64,000 nucleotides of DNA. Origin: Lithospermum erythrorhizon. Lineage: Eukaryota; Streptophyta; Magnoliopsida; Boraginales; Boraginaceae. Of this stretch, positions 37,450 to 50,800 are shown piece after piece (positions within the stretch are counted from its first letter, which is position 1; every line of letters begins with the position of its first letter). Location of the stretch: NCBI GenBank assembly GCA_019722365.1, contig JADFUC010002261.1, positions 1 through 64,000 of the forward strand. Reading direction: 5' to 3'. Position numbers and translations under genes: made by a program. The notes under the pieces were generated by a model. It was not told where the DNA came from and searched no databases. It saw only the letters and a list, made by a program, of their open reading frames with translations.

Positions 37450-40060
37450 GTAGCGACTAGCCCGAGATTTCGGCCCACGAGGTGAGAGTCATTAAAATCC
37501 GAACACCCGAGTCACCGAGCCGATGGGCGACTCGGTTTAGAACACAATTCGTTTCATCCAAAAATGTGATCCACCAATTAAGTTTCCCAATCAAAAGCTT
37601 GATTTTAAAATTTATAATCCGTGGTGATATCGAAAGCAGCCAAACCCGTAAATATATACACAACGTATCCCAAAATAAAGTAATCGGCAAGGCTACTGAC
37701 GAGATGATAAATGCGTATCCACGAATACAAAATGACAACGGCCGGCCAGGCTAAAGTTTCAAAGGAAAATACAACAATCCAAATAGTTGACAACACATCA
37801 AAATCGGTATTTGTGAGGATCCTACGCCACCCGATGCTACTTTAGCCACTACGAACTAAAATTCTCAAAAGCGACCTCTTGGCTCGGCTGCCGCTGTCGG
37901 CACGCTGGAAGGCCAAATGTATTTCCGTGCGAAAGGTGTAGCTGGCGAAACTGAGTGGCTTAAGGCGAGGGGGTGAGCTTACCATGCAGGCAGTCAATCC
38001 CGGCCATATAATAATTGAAATATGAATAAATACACATATATCGCGGCGGGGTTAATACAACATAATTCCGCGAGGAAATCTCGAGACATAACCTACATGA
38101 ACATATATAATAGAAGGTTTGGCAAGCACACAATTCGAGAAAGAAATCGATAGACTACCGACAACGACTAAAACTCTAGTCATTAAACCTCGTATCTACC
38201 GTATCCCCCGTATTATACCATCACTAAATGCGTATACTCGATCACGTCTACACTGAGATGGACTAATCAATAATCACACCGGTATACATGATATAAGGCC
38301 AAAACAGCAGCTTATACACAAAGTATATACGCGTACTTATACACACTAAGTATAAGACGCATCGCGCTCATCTGGCTAAGTCTGAAGCGCGCGCATTTCT
38401 TACTCTGGCTAAGTATAAGGCACACCAACTCTTATACTAAAGCGCCAAGGCACACCGCTCTTATACACTAAGAGTATAAAACGCGCTTATCACGATGGTA
38501 TAAGAGCATGCCTTGTTTATACTACTTAAGTATAAGACGCATGTCGTCGCGTATCCTCTGAGGAAGGAGAGTCAGCACTGTCATTGACATAGGTCAAATC
38601 ACGATACTCGAGTCACTCTCAGCCGCTTACGACTACTGCCACACTCCCCCAAACAATATCAGCGACTAAAGCACGTCTACTTGTCGTAAGTCAAACACAA
38701 TGTACGACAAGGCCTGAGAAATGGCGAGAAATATAAGTTGGGAGTTGACTATTAACACCTCAGGCAATCTTGATGCCGAGAATCATATAACAATTACATG
38801 TATGTCATTCTCACGTAATCATAACACAAATAGCATGCTTATGTCGTTCGCATAATCGTATCTGTAATAACGTGTATATCGTTCTCCGCATGTCATATCC
38901 ACGATAACATGTTCACCTTGATTTAAAGTAAATGCGTAAAATGCTTGCGTGAGATAAGTACTGAAAAGCTTTCACGCTAAACACCACAGAAACCTCCTTG
39001 AACACAATCGCGGTAAGCGCACTTTCGCGATCAGCGCCTAAACAAACACCGAGAGAAAGTATAATCAAGACCTACTACTAGTATACGGTGTTCTAGAAGA
39101 TCATAATAACTTGACTCTTAGAGGCCCCTGCAGTCTAACATGACGGATAAACTGTAATTTACCAATCCAGCCGGACCTGACCAGTGTCCAGTCCCCATTA
39201 AATTCCATCTTATTACTTAATCGTTACAAATCAACATAAGTCGTTTTTAATTAATCGGCCAGATTTTAATTACTTGACTATGCTCAGAAATATCAATTAT
39301 AACTCGACTTGGAATTAACACTTTTACGACATAACTCCGCTTTGTGTTTAAATCCGCGATTTAATATCCATGATAACTATAATAAGGTCTGACATAACCT
39401 CACTGCACATTTAAAGCCTTAGAAAAATAACCAACCCAAAAAGTCAACCGAAAACCTAAAGTCAACCCGACCATAATATCCTTAAGCGACCTCAAATCAT
39501 GAATTAATCGCCCATATCGTCCACGGAGACCCGCCCAACTTGACTAAGATTTCACCGTAAAATTGAATTATGGAAAAGTCAGCTAAAAGTCAACTATCGC
39601 CGAGAAACCAAGAAATATCTCGAAAGACTTGAATTTCTTACCTTAACTCGAAGAAGGGAATGATGGGGAGAAACGCGATATTCTACGAGCGATCTTGGTT
39701 TGGCGACAATCGAAGAAATGGAAGAAAAAATTGAGGGGGGGAGATGGTATTATCTGCCTAGGAGAGAAAGAAGAAGAAGATGATCTCAAAATGATGATGA
39801 TGTGGAAATAGCTTGACTGGCTGAATATTTAAAAATCTAGAGTCGCGTTCGGTTTCGGTTAATTAAAACTTATCGTACTTAAATGCTACGAGCCCGATTC
39901 CAAAGATAAATATTCCATGGCAAAACTACTAAATTATAAATGTAATTCGGCTCAAAAATTTTCACGAAATAATATTATCATCGAGATTATTTATACTATC
40001 CCGGGTCCGCGCCGGCCGAAATTGAATTTTTGTTTTTTTAACGTAGCGGGTTATTATTAC
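37450..40060 (-). repeat. 5' LTR of the gypsy element
   Basis: Partner of the 30.2-32.8 kb LTR. Its inner edge falls near GTAGCGACTAGCCCGAG (37,450) and its outer edge at ACGTAGCGGGTTATTATTAC. It carries the second copy of the hairpin array at about 38,310-38,540. Confidence 0.85.
38310..38540. repeat. Tandem hairpin array, second LTR copy
   Basis: Homologous to 31,030-31,240 but more eroded. Units such as CTTATACACTAAGAGTATAA alternate with GGCACACC spacers, and several arms carry mismatches. Confidence 0.8.
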
Positions 40061-42520
40061 GTCGATGCTTATGACAGGCAGTGATATGTGTTGACACCCG
40101 AAAATTAACTAATTAATTAATTAAATCCTAATATTATAGGGTTAAATAATTTAATTAAGTTTTATATAATCAAAAGATTTGCAAGTACTTGCGTTTTATT
40201 TTTTTATAAGACGGCCGAGGCAAATTAGAGGTTGTTGTCACCGATTAAAATCGGATACATGAAAAAAATAGCAATCTAAAATAGTGAATTAGATTTTATC
40301 ATTAATTAAAACCTAACTATGCACCTCTTATGATGATTTGGCATTAAAATAATATTTTTTAAATTTATGGAGTTAAAATAATAAATTGGAGAAGCAAATA
40401 AAAATAAAAATAGTAATTTTTTTTACAAAGAGGCTTAAAGTGACCGTCCACAAAAAAATGGTTTGTAATTTTTTTATATAGATAAGATTAAAAGAGTTGG
40501 TAGATAGAGCAAAGTTTTACTAGTGAAAAAGTATGAAAGATGGCACCGACTGCGTAAGATTCTCCACGAATTTGATTATATAATATTATTTTAATATATG
40601 AGATTCGTATACACCAATCGAGAAAAGTCGAGCATGTGCGCCGGGCTCACTAAAGCTATAATAGGATGAAAGATGATGCTTTTTAGCTCCCTAAAATAAC
40701 TTGAGCCCCTAAAAAAATTTACCTTTTAATTTGAACCCCATTTCCCTATATTATTTATCTCTTCTTTTTCATTATTGAAAATCTTGAAATACTTGATTTT
40801 TTTATGTTTGAGTGAATAATAGGAAAATTTGTTAAATGCATAAAAAAGTAACCCTAAAATAAAAAGTATTGATTATGAGTGTATTTTAGAAAATATTTTT
40901 TAAAATGATATACGTACTCTTTAGTCTATAAATACCCATATCTCAACCAATTCTAGGAGACAATTCACCATTTCTTGAGAGAAAACATTTCTAGCATATT
41001 TTGTAGGAATTTCTCTTTGAGAAATCATTTGAAGTTCAGCATAAATTATATGAAGAAAGCAAAAAAGAATCACCAGCAAACCATCACAAAAGTACTATAG
41101 AACACGCCACACAAACAATTCAAATTCAAGATTATCATTTAAAATATAATGAAATTCTAAATCCTTAAATTTAAATATTAATCAAAGAGATGGAAGAACT
41201 TCATAAAATAGTAAATTCAAATCATCATCTAAAGTGAAGTAAATTGCACAGCCGCTCTTGTATTGTTTAAAAGTAACTTGCATCTTACTCTGTATTATTT
41301 AATTAACATCATGTCACGTATTCTTTTTAAATGTTGCTGATAAAGATATAAATCTCGTCTAAATTGATGGAAAGTGTACTACACTCTCATTTGTGTGACT
41401 TGAGGAGGCAAAATAATTTCTCTCCAAAGTATGTAATGTTTTAGATACTTTTAGGTATTTGCTCTAATTTATGAAATCATTTTATAATATTTTTATTTTT
41501 TTACAACTTATGCTCCTGGAATTAAAAATGATATTTTTGGCTTTTACTACTAAGCTTTATTTAAATCAGACAATTTTTATTTTTATTTTAATAAATATAA
41601 AATTGATATTATTAGTTATTTAAAATATTTTAATATTATTATTTTTTATCATTTTTGTAATATTTCATAAGTCATTAAAATATAAATAAAAATATCAATT
41701 AAATTGAGTTGGAAATAGTATATAATAAGCACTTGTCTTAATTTAAAAGGTTTAGCATTCATAAATTGCAAGAAAGTATTATTATGAAAAATTACATAAA
41801 TAATATTATGAAAATATTTTTAACAATATATAAAACGATACTAATATTTTTTTTAGAATAATAAGAAATATAAAGTAATTGTTGGTCAAGGATAATATTG
41901 TATTTTTTATTTTCTACTAAATTATTCAAACGGAAGTTAATAATGAGGAAAGTGTGCAACCGATTAAAATATCACGAGAATGCAGTGCTAATTAAGCAAT
42001 CACGAGGGGGGTATGGTGCAAGTTTTAAAATACGGGGAAGGAGTGAGGTACAAATTACCACTCAAAGTTGATGAAAATCCAGAATCTATAATTCAAATAT
42101 CCAAATACTACATGAAATATATTACGAGAGAGAAGCCTGTAGTAATGGGAACACTTTCTTGTTTCGTCCCTGTAACTTAATGATAGCAAAAACATGAGTT
42201 TCCTCTCCTCTTCTTGCCCTTTTTTTTCCTTTCAAATACCAAAAAAGAAGAGGTATAAAGAGAAGATACTAGATCTTCCTCATAGTCACCTTTTCAAGAA
42301 CGGACACAAATAGTTCAATGATTGACCATTAATTGCCAGCAAGTGAATACTCGTAAATGATTTGGTGACAACATCTAGAAATAAAATAAGGTTGTGATCA
42401 ATAGAAATCTCAAGAGATATTCATACCCATGACCTAAGTCATTCAATAAATCATATCACGCCAGACTAGTTACAGTAAGTGCAGCAATAATTTGTTGGCA
42501 ACAAGCCATTAAAGAGAGGT
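40061..42520. mobile_element. LTR-like AT-rich DNA, plus orientation, no coding
   Basis: Starts near TGTTGACACCCGAAAATTAA (40,089), a common LTR start. At 40,925 it has CTATAAATACCC followed by a leader-like stretch (CTCAACCAATTCTAGGAGAC), consistent with an LTR promoter. The rest is AT-rich. No second copy in the window. Confidence 0.4.
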
Positions 42521-42911
42521 TGTTGAAAAAATTTATTTGTTGAGGTGTATTAAATGGGAGTAAAACTCTTCAACATGTTGAATGTCGTTAGCGTGGGACA
42601 CGTGTCGCAGTGAGAGTGAGCTGCGTCGAGATGGTGGTAACACGCCCCGGCTTGGCCTTCTCGGGAGCAAGTGGCCGCTTGGTGAAAGAGATAAGATGTT
42701 GCGTGGCTGATTTCTATTGGCTTGTTTGATTTCCGAATTTTTTTATCCCATAATAATTTTTTTATACCAAAATTCATCATTTTTTTCCTCTATAAATAGT
42801 GACTTCTTCTATTCAATTTGGATATAAAAAAAATCATCCATTTTTAATATAATTATTATATTATCCTTTACTAAACTCTTGTTTTTAATCTTTCAATATC
42901 TTTTTAGTTAA

Positions 42912-43086
42912 ATAGATCCTAATAATAACCATTTCTATACTCAAAATTCGACTAATTATCCTTTTAGCTATCAAAATCCCATTAATTATCAATGTGATAA
43001 TCAATCTTCAAACCAACCACGTCCTCAAAATATTCCAATTTTGAGTTTTCCACCAAATTTCAATATGCCTTCAATTGTACCAAATT
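42912..43086 (+). pseudogene. PIF/Harbinger Myb-like ORF, 5' part
   Basis: The plus strand reads DPNNNHFYTQNSTNYPFSYQ and continues open to IVPN. This is the Asn/Gln/Pro-rich N-terminus of the Myb-like (no-transposase) protein of plant PIF/Harbinger elements. The expected ATG is ATA at 42,912. The frame is cut at 43,087 by an LTR element and resumes after 54,329. Upstream a TATA box (CTATAAATAG, 42,790) and a G-box-like GACACGTGTC (42,598) fit a promoter. Confidence 0.75.
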
Positions 43087-44026
43087 TGTTAGAATCTAGT
43101 ATGAATTTCATTTGTGATAAAACACCAAATTAAATACGTCGCGTATCACCAAAATGATATAAATTAATCTAAAACACATAATTACAATTATGAATAAAAG
43201 AATTCTTACAGAGATGCCAGCGGAAGTCTATCTCCAAATCTTTCACGAAGCCTCCTTTGAATTCCAAATTTGAGCACTTCAAATGTAGTGCCTCTAGTTG
43301 GTTGCACACCAGGAGAGGTTGAATCCTACATTTGTGTTTGCTAGAACAAAGAGGATAAAAGGATGAAAAACCACAAATGAAACTCTAAGGTTTCATTTTC
43401 ATTTGCACGGCCAAAAAGAAATGGAGGCCAACAATGATTTTGCAAATCATTAGGTTTTTATTAGGTAATCATTAGGTTAAATATAATATTATTATTTAAC
43501 ATAAAGCCCGACGAATAGTTAATGAGCGACTGTTTAATTCCGAATTAAACGTTAAGTAAAATCAAACACTAACAAGTTGTTAATAGCGCTAACAAGTTAC
43601 TAACAGCTCAACAACTATCGAACTATTTGATTGACTAATTAATTAATTCGGGGTTCATCAATTTATATTTTACATTATCGATGTAAAATTCCCCAGTCGG
43701 AATATTAAGTTGATTACAATCAACTCTCAATTTAGCAAATGTAGTTTAATTTCATACATGAAATATGAATTCCAACGTCTGTATGTGTGTATAATAATAA
43801 TAATAATTGACCAATTACTATTATTATAGCGATTAATAGTAAGACCTAGCAATAGCTTCGCTTAACCCACTTAAATTATCATGAGAACCCGCACTTATGG
43901 CCTTGAAATTACTATGGTAGACACTAAGTTCGATAATACATTTAACCAACCATTAAATAAATTAAATACTACAATTATTTACCTTGGGCATAATAAAAAG
44001 GAATCGATTTTAATTGATTTCCGGCA
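43087..44026. repeat. Left LTR of the 11.2 kb element
   Basis: Matches 53,315-54,324: GATGCCAGCGGAAGTCTATC here against GATGCCGGCGGAAGTCTATC there, plus AAATCAAACACTAACAAGTT in both. Carries the 36-bp hairpin at 43,790. Confidence 0.85.
43790..43828. repeat. Conserved LTR hairpin, copy 2
   Basis: Left arm TATAATAATAATAATAATTG and right arm CAATTACTATTATTATA around AC. One mismatch in about 17 paired positions. Confidence 0.75.
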
Positions 44027-45361
44027 GCTGTTTACCCTTGGGCGATTACCATACAAATCGCTTTGCTCATGATCTCACAGTCGTATCTTGGCTTCATAAA
44101 GTGTGTCGTAAGAAACACCCACAACTTTCTTTACTCAGTATGAAGCTGAATAGCAAAGCATTTATAGGCGTCCTATAAACCAATCGATTACCAAGCTGTG
44201 TGAAGGCTTTCAGTCTTTCCTTGTATATCAAAAGGCGGATAAATCCCCCTTGACCATCGACATCCCCATCGTTATCTTCCATTTGTGTGACCCAGCGTAT
44301 GCACGTTATAATCCCGCTTAAAGGGCGGAGCGTTTGGTCATAGTCAGAAATGCGAGGAAACTCATATAACACGAGATAGTTATATAACATAAATTCCCAG
44401 AGGTGGCCGAGCATTAAAATTCTAGAAGCAAATATCATAGACCACAGATATACGTATCTTAATGGTCGTTCGGTCATACGACTCGAGTCATAGGACCGGC
44501 GGTAGCGATATTGTCACAGTCTATGATTCAAAAAACGTGATCCAATCTTGATCACTAATCCAAAAACCATGTTAGTGTCGTATGATGTTTGTCGCCACAA
44601 CTTCTCCCGACATCGACCCGAGGCCTTTGGTTATCACATGTTTCTGGAAACTTGAAGAGTTGTAATCAGCAAAATTCGTATTTTGCCTGCAACATAGACT
44701 AACCTAGGAATTTAACTTTTCACTTTCATCGAGGATACAATACATGTATATTATATATTTCAATGACTTTCGCTGAAATAAATAATGGGTAGCTATATGA
44801 ATAGATGCGCATTACCGTATAGTTTTTTAGTGCTGTCCACGATTAAAATACAAAAGGAACTTTTTATTTTAATGTTCATAACTATTCCAAAAAGTGAATG
44901 AACACAGCTCCCAGCGAGCTTTTTTGCCCGCGTTAGTTCCTTCATTAAGCTCATGAAAGCCAAACTTGGTTGAATTATAGGGGAAAGATCTCGACTCGAG
45001 ATGTATGCTTAAATCCATACATGGATCACATGGCTTGCATGACTAGTCATTTGAAGACATATAAAAAGCAAAAGGATAGTGATTATAATCACATCCTTTA
45101 TCAGATGCTACTTACAAGTAGTCTTTACACATTCGGCTGATGCTACTCAACGAGGAATGATGACGAAGATTATCCTCACGTAGTCATGCTTGTGACTATG
45201 ATCGAAATGGAGTTTGACAGCTTCGAGTTTCTGCTCGGATGGAGTTTAACCTGACTCGAAATGTCAATTAAACACATTTGTCTTATTAAATACATATTCT
45301 TTTTTAACATTACCAACAGAAATAGATTGGTAAATTAAAGTTGTAATATTAGGAGTTGAAG
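44027..45361. other. Interior of the 11.2 kb element, left of the nested LTR
   Basis: The longest minus-strand frame (44,477-44,094) has no recognised domain. No convincing gag motif and no tRNA-type binding site immediately after the LTR. Confidence 0.4.
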
Positions 45362-47830
45362 TGTAACGACCCGTCAGTCGGCCGCCACGAGGTTAAGGTG
45401 CATGACAACTGTACGAGTCACCCGTCGATGGATGACAACATAAAGACTTCATTTGACATTAATAATAATAAAAATACACTTTTGTCATCTGTGGTGAACT
45501 ATGACATATACAATAAACAACGAACAACATAATACAAATTCACCTTAATTATACAACTCAAAGATACACAAGAATCCAAAAATACAACATAGGGAAAGTA
45601 TTATGACAACCTTGAGACCCTCAATGAAATACAATACCCAAGTCTAACAATATACCAGTGACAACAAAGGGAAATATTTAGGAATTCTAACTGTAGCCTA
45701 AATCTACGATGCTTGATACCACTTGACCCCTATCGATGCGGCTTCTCGACAATCTCAGCGGTCGACCTCTTCAGAACCTAGGCATAAAAGCATGCCCATA
45801 GAGAGAAAGGGAAATTAAATTTATTAAGCTGAGTGAATACAAATACCACGGACTTGATCGCGTATACGTATTTCATACTTATATAAATAACATATCTTTG
45901 CCATCAACGAGGAGAATAGCCCTGTGATGAATGGCAGTCCGCTCACATAGGAATCCTCTTATACGATGTTCACGTAATACTATACGCATGAGCTTATAAT
46001 CATAAATAACACGTATTCGTTTCAAGGGAAGCAGTTTCAACACATAAAGGAAGGCATCGAATGAGAATCCGCCTCGAATAGCCTGGCAAGGAATCCGCCT
46101 CAAATAATACACAGATGAGAGGAATAAAGCCTCCAAATAATACATATATAGAGGAATCCACCTCCACATAATCAAATGAGGCTCCGCCTCCATCCTCCCG
46201 ACCCGAGCTACGCCACCGATGTGCATATACGCTTTGAGCCTCCCGAATCCAGGCGGCCACAGCAATATACACGCGCCCAAACCTCCGTCGGGGAGATGCG
46301 CGCTCCATGAGAGTAACACACAAAGCAATCAAACACATCGACGCGGCCACACTTGCAGCCTGCTGACCACACAAATCTCATAACATGAATCATATTCTAG
46401 CTATCCATGATAATAAATCATAATCACTAATAATAAGCAGTATGAATCATAATCTCAATTATCTCGTAATATAACCCCAAAATCTCAATTATTTCATCCT
46501 TATGAATCATAAATCAAAGTTTACATAATTATGTTCGTAATCACCATGATACCATATCGGAATAATCGAATATCACACGTAATATATACAACATAATATA
46601 TATGAAAAGTCCCGTCGTGAGATTTGTACTCACAAAGAGCCCACAGCGATAATAAATGACTCACAAGCGATCACAAATGCTTCAGATCGAAACTCGACTC
46701 TGTTCAAAATTATACATTATAACACATTTTGTAGAATAACGCCTCGGAGTTAAGCATCTATATAAACCCGGTAGTATACCACGTCTCACGATTCAAATTT
46801 TGACCCATACTTGATCATCCATCCCGAGATTGGTATACACTTTTAATATTCCAACGTAACTACATTGTCATGACTTATTAAATCTCAATATTGATTATTC
46901 GCCTTATTACCCCGATAACACTTTAAGAACATTAATCAATCCAACAATCAGTGACTAATTAATTCATTAAAAATACAACCTCAATTCAAATGCTAAATCT
47001 TTATCAGAACTTTCCCCAAAACTTTTACCAAATAGAATACAAAACATCATTATCAAAGGCAGATAATTCTATCACGAAATAAGCTATATTAAAAGTCATA
47101 CAACCTCATATTGCAGATTTTACCACTTAATTTTAGAAAAGTGATGAATGAAAGGCGGGCCTAAACTACACGAGCTTTTAACGATAATCACTTTCAAAGA
47201 AAATCACCGATAATCCCTACAAACGATACCGATTAACATTTGATACCATAATGCAAATTCAAGATCTAAAAGTCAACAAAATCCAAGAAAGTCAACTCCT
47301 TAAAAACTCAAGAAATATCCCAAAAGATTGATCTTTCTTGCTAGATGTGATGAGGATGATGAGGAGAAAGATCCTGGCTTTATTAACGCGTTTTAGCGCG
47401 ACAATCGATGAGAGAAATGGAAGAAATTTTTTTGCAGAAATGGAGAGCATTTCGACCTGGAGAGAGGAAATAAGAAGGTTTTTGGATGAGGATGGTGAAG
47501 TGGTGGTAGGTGGGATATTTAGAGGGAAAGAAATTTAAGTTAGTTTGGTTTCGGTTAATTTTCCACGCCACGCACTTAAATCTGCTTGAAACCGATTTTC
47601 ATTGTGTTGTTTCACGAGGCATATATTACTCTTTAAGTCTCATCTTTAAATACCGATATATCGATATTATTAAAAATTATTTATACTATCTCGGGTCCCA
47701 CCAAACCGAAATATACCACCAACCCGACCGATTTGTTGAATTCTCACATACTCGACCGGGGTAAATTTTCACCCGAAATACCCGCGAGAAACTTATACTA
47801 TCAACATAATATTGGTAAGGAGCGGGTTAT
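45362..47830 (-). repeat. Solo gypsy LTR nested in the 11.2 kb element
   Basis: Starts TGTAACGACCCG on the plus strand (minus-sense end GGGTCGTTACA) and ends AGCGGGTTATTTCA. It is related to the 30.2 and 37.5 kb LTRs through CACGAGGT near the left end, TTATTTATACTATC with CGGGTCC near 47,680, and the AGCGGGTTATT terminus. No internal region, so it probably arose by LTR-LTR recombination. No clear 5-bp target duplication. Confidence 0.7.
46055..46200. repeat. Tandem GAGG..CCTC hairpin repeats in the solo LTR
   Basis: Five units of about 30 bp, each with a short inverted repeat: GAGAATCCGCCTC, AGGAATCCGCCTC, GAGGAATAAAGCCTC, GAGGAATCCACCTC and GAGGCTCCGCCTC, separated by AAATAATACA-like spacers. 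They lie about 700-840 bp from the LTR edge, close to where the related gypsy LTRs carry their array. Confidence 0.7.
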
Positions 47831-50800
47831 TTCATCGAGTTTCCCCTTTTAGTTTTACTCATTGAACATACTAGACTTCGGTCCTATTATTTTAGAATTA
47901 TTGGCTATTAAGCTTTTCATAGTACAAGCTGTGGTAATACTTTATACTATATCGCTACTAGATTCTGAAGTGAAGATCGCTCGATTTACAAGTGAAGATC
48001 AACTTAACTTATCCATTCCATGTAACTATAGTTACCTCATTTCCTTAAAGTTACTGCAAGCGTGATATTCCAGAATCAAGCGTGAATACGCTTAAGTAAA
48101 AGCTTGGCGGTCTATCACGGGAATCATGCTGCGCTATTAGTTGTGGTGTTGTGCAAACTGCGTGACTTTGACACGGCGTCTGGTGAATCATATTACTATG
48201 TAATAGACCCATTACTTTTCATTAATATGAGAGATCACTACTTGTTGGATTGGACCTCAATGAAGAGTTGCCTTGTTAATAGGAATTTGCTCTATTTATA
48301 GAATTTAATCTATTATAGATTTCAATCACCACGACTTCGCTGACATCTTAAACTTAACAAGCAAATGTAAATTACGAGGAAGCCAGCAATATATATAATG
48401 TGGTGATTATAGCATGTGTCACATATGGCTGGGCCATAAATGTACAGAACTGTCACTACTATACCTTTTTAAGGTTGTAGGAAGATTTCTTCAATATTTA
48501 GTATATAAAACTTCATTTATGCGATTCTGGCTCAGTAACCTTTAAGGAACTTCGAGGATTCTTCGTCACTCTAGATTCTTATTAATTTCATCAAGTATCA
48601 AAGTGAGGAATTTAACTCCATTATACCGATCTTAAGTTTTACAACTTTAGATTCTAGTAATATAGAAACTTTCTTTTTATATTCTCGCTTGAGATCACGG
48701 AGGAGTTCAATAACAATGTCAAGTAATAAAATTATGCGTTGCCAAGAACATTCTTTGGATAATAACTTGCTTAGACCGCGTATTTTAACTTATTGGAATA
48801 GCAATAAGAAAGTTTACAAAAATAAACATAATTTTCATAATCAGCAATGAATATGTTTTTACAATCTTAGTTTCTGACAATGTATGATTCTTTCGTTCAT
48901 GGCTGGTGCTCATTTAATGAGAATACATTTATTACTTGATGATTTACACATCAGAAAGTAATAGAATGAGCTACTCTAATGAATCACCGTCGAGGAAGAT
49001 AAAATAGAGCTTTTATACTCGACCCGTATGATGGCGTCTTATTTTCATTTAAATGACCTCGATTCATTTATTGGGTATTATTTATTTCATATTGTCATTG
49101 TATCATTGCACATTTAGCTTTAAATACGTCGAAGTGGATACTCGCTTGATATAACTTGAAAGGGTTCATCTTGAATTGGTATCTCCTCTGGAGCCACTTG
49201 AATGCGTTCAAAGTCACATATTATTTCACTATTTGTACTTCATGGCCAAATTACTCTATCATTACCAATAAATTGCTGACCTTTATGTTAGTTCAAATAA
49301 ATACTGCTTTCATACGGTTATGGCACAGAAATGACTTAATATCAACTCACGGATGCAGGTTAAATTATGTCTACTACGGTGACATAATACTAACTTATCC
49401 TATACGAGGCGTTTCAAAGGTTGTTTATCAAACACAACTCTTGAGTTGTCTCGCGTTGAAATATTGAATAAATTAATTTAAAAAGGTAGGTGTAACAGCT
49501 TTTTAATATATGAGAAATTATTTCATTCTTTGTGTTTAAATGAATTAAACACAATCCCTATACATAGCTCAATTAATGACACATCTATAAGAGGATTCTG
49601 ATGAAATTATCTTTGGTATATGAGGGGTAGCCAAGATCACAAATCCATTGTGTTTAACTTCATTAAACACAATTTCTTAATGCGATATCTTAACAGAATG
49701 CGTTTTAAGATTAGAATGATGTCTTATTCTTTAGATGATATATTTATATATCGATGATACTTCTAACCGAGAACTTGATAGTATCCATATGGTCCTTTCT
49801 CCATACTCTTATCAACTCGTGTATCGTTGATGACTCGAATCTTTGTGAGTAATTTTGTATGTAAACATACAAACTTAATTTAGACTAGTGAACTTTCCAT
49901 GAAGTCTAGTAAGAGTTGACTTAGTCCATCTTTTCAAGATTATACTCGAGTCTTGTTGAGGTCATTATCCATAAGTATTATTGTCGTTTATTTGTTCAAG
50001 GTGTCACTTTTAAAGAAGAGTAGGTAATGTTTCCTTAATCGAGAATCACGATATGGAAGCGTGTAAAAGTCAAACATGACATTCTTTTCTGCTACTTTAC
50101 AAGTGCAAAGAAAATAGTTTAGAATCGAACCGCGCTTACATGGAGGATTTAAAAGCGTATTGCTTTCTTATAATATAATTACTTTATCGTTACTGCTTGA
50201 AACAAAATCATTTCTTTGTATCTACATCTTCAACTATTTGCTATACTTGGCTCATATTCGCTGATTGAATCATGTAATTCTCGGCAATTTGTGCTAACCA
50301 AAGGCAATCTGACTTTGACAACAAAATTATTTGAGATATATGGTTTAATCAAAATCTCTCCAATTCCTAAATGTTACTTAAAAATCCTTCTTTCTATGCT
50401 TTGAAGTTTGAAATAATGAAGTGAATCATTAACTTCAACTTATAGTTCATTAATTAAAACAAATACGTACAAGTAACATGGGAACCAAATAATAGATAAG
50501 CTTTACTTATTTCTAGTTATACCATAGCTTTTTGTTTCATCGCAATTCATGAACCATGTTCATCGTATTAAAAGGAAAAACTAAATACCAAATGCATGTC
50601 ACAGCAGAAATGTAGATACACAATATTCAAGATCATTCGATAGTTTTTCAATTGAGTTATAAAGAGATACAAACTATTTTATTATTTAAGGCTTGTTTGG
50701 TGGCTAAGAACAATATAACATATTGAGTGTCATGCGTCATCACCTTTGATTAAATAAAAAATTAATTATCCTTGATCATATCGTGTGACTTGAACCAAAG

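Larger units (their letters stand above)
30181..40060 (-). mobile_element. Ty3/gypsy chromovirus-like LTR retrotransposon, degraded
   Basis: Two long LTRs (about 30,181-32,780 and 37,450-40,060) enclose a 4.7 kb interior whose minus strand shows, in order, protease end, reverse transcriptase, RNase H, integrase and a C-terminal EATWE motif. That is the Ty3/gypsy order, and the motifs fit the Tekay/Del branch of chromoviruses. The 5' LTR is therefore the right-hand one. Every domain is interrupted by frame changes and stops, so the copy is dead. A gag region is expected at about 36.1-37.4 kb but I could not identify it. No clean target duplication was found. Confidence 0.85.

Noticed and set aside
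44094..46374. Minus-strand frames of 124-149 codons
   Set aside because: The 44.1-44.5 kb frame has no family resemblance. Those at 45.9-46.4 kb cross the solo LTR hairpin array and are chance frames.
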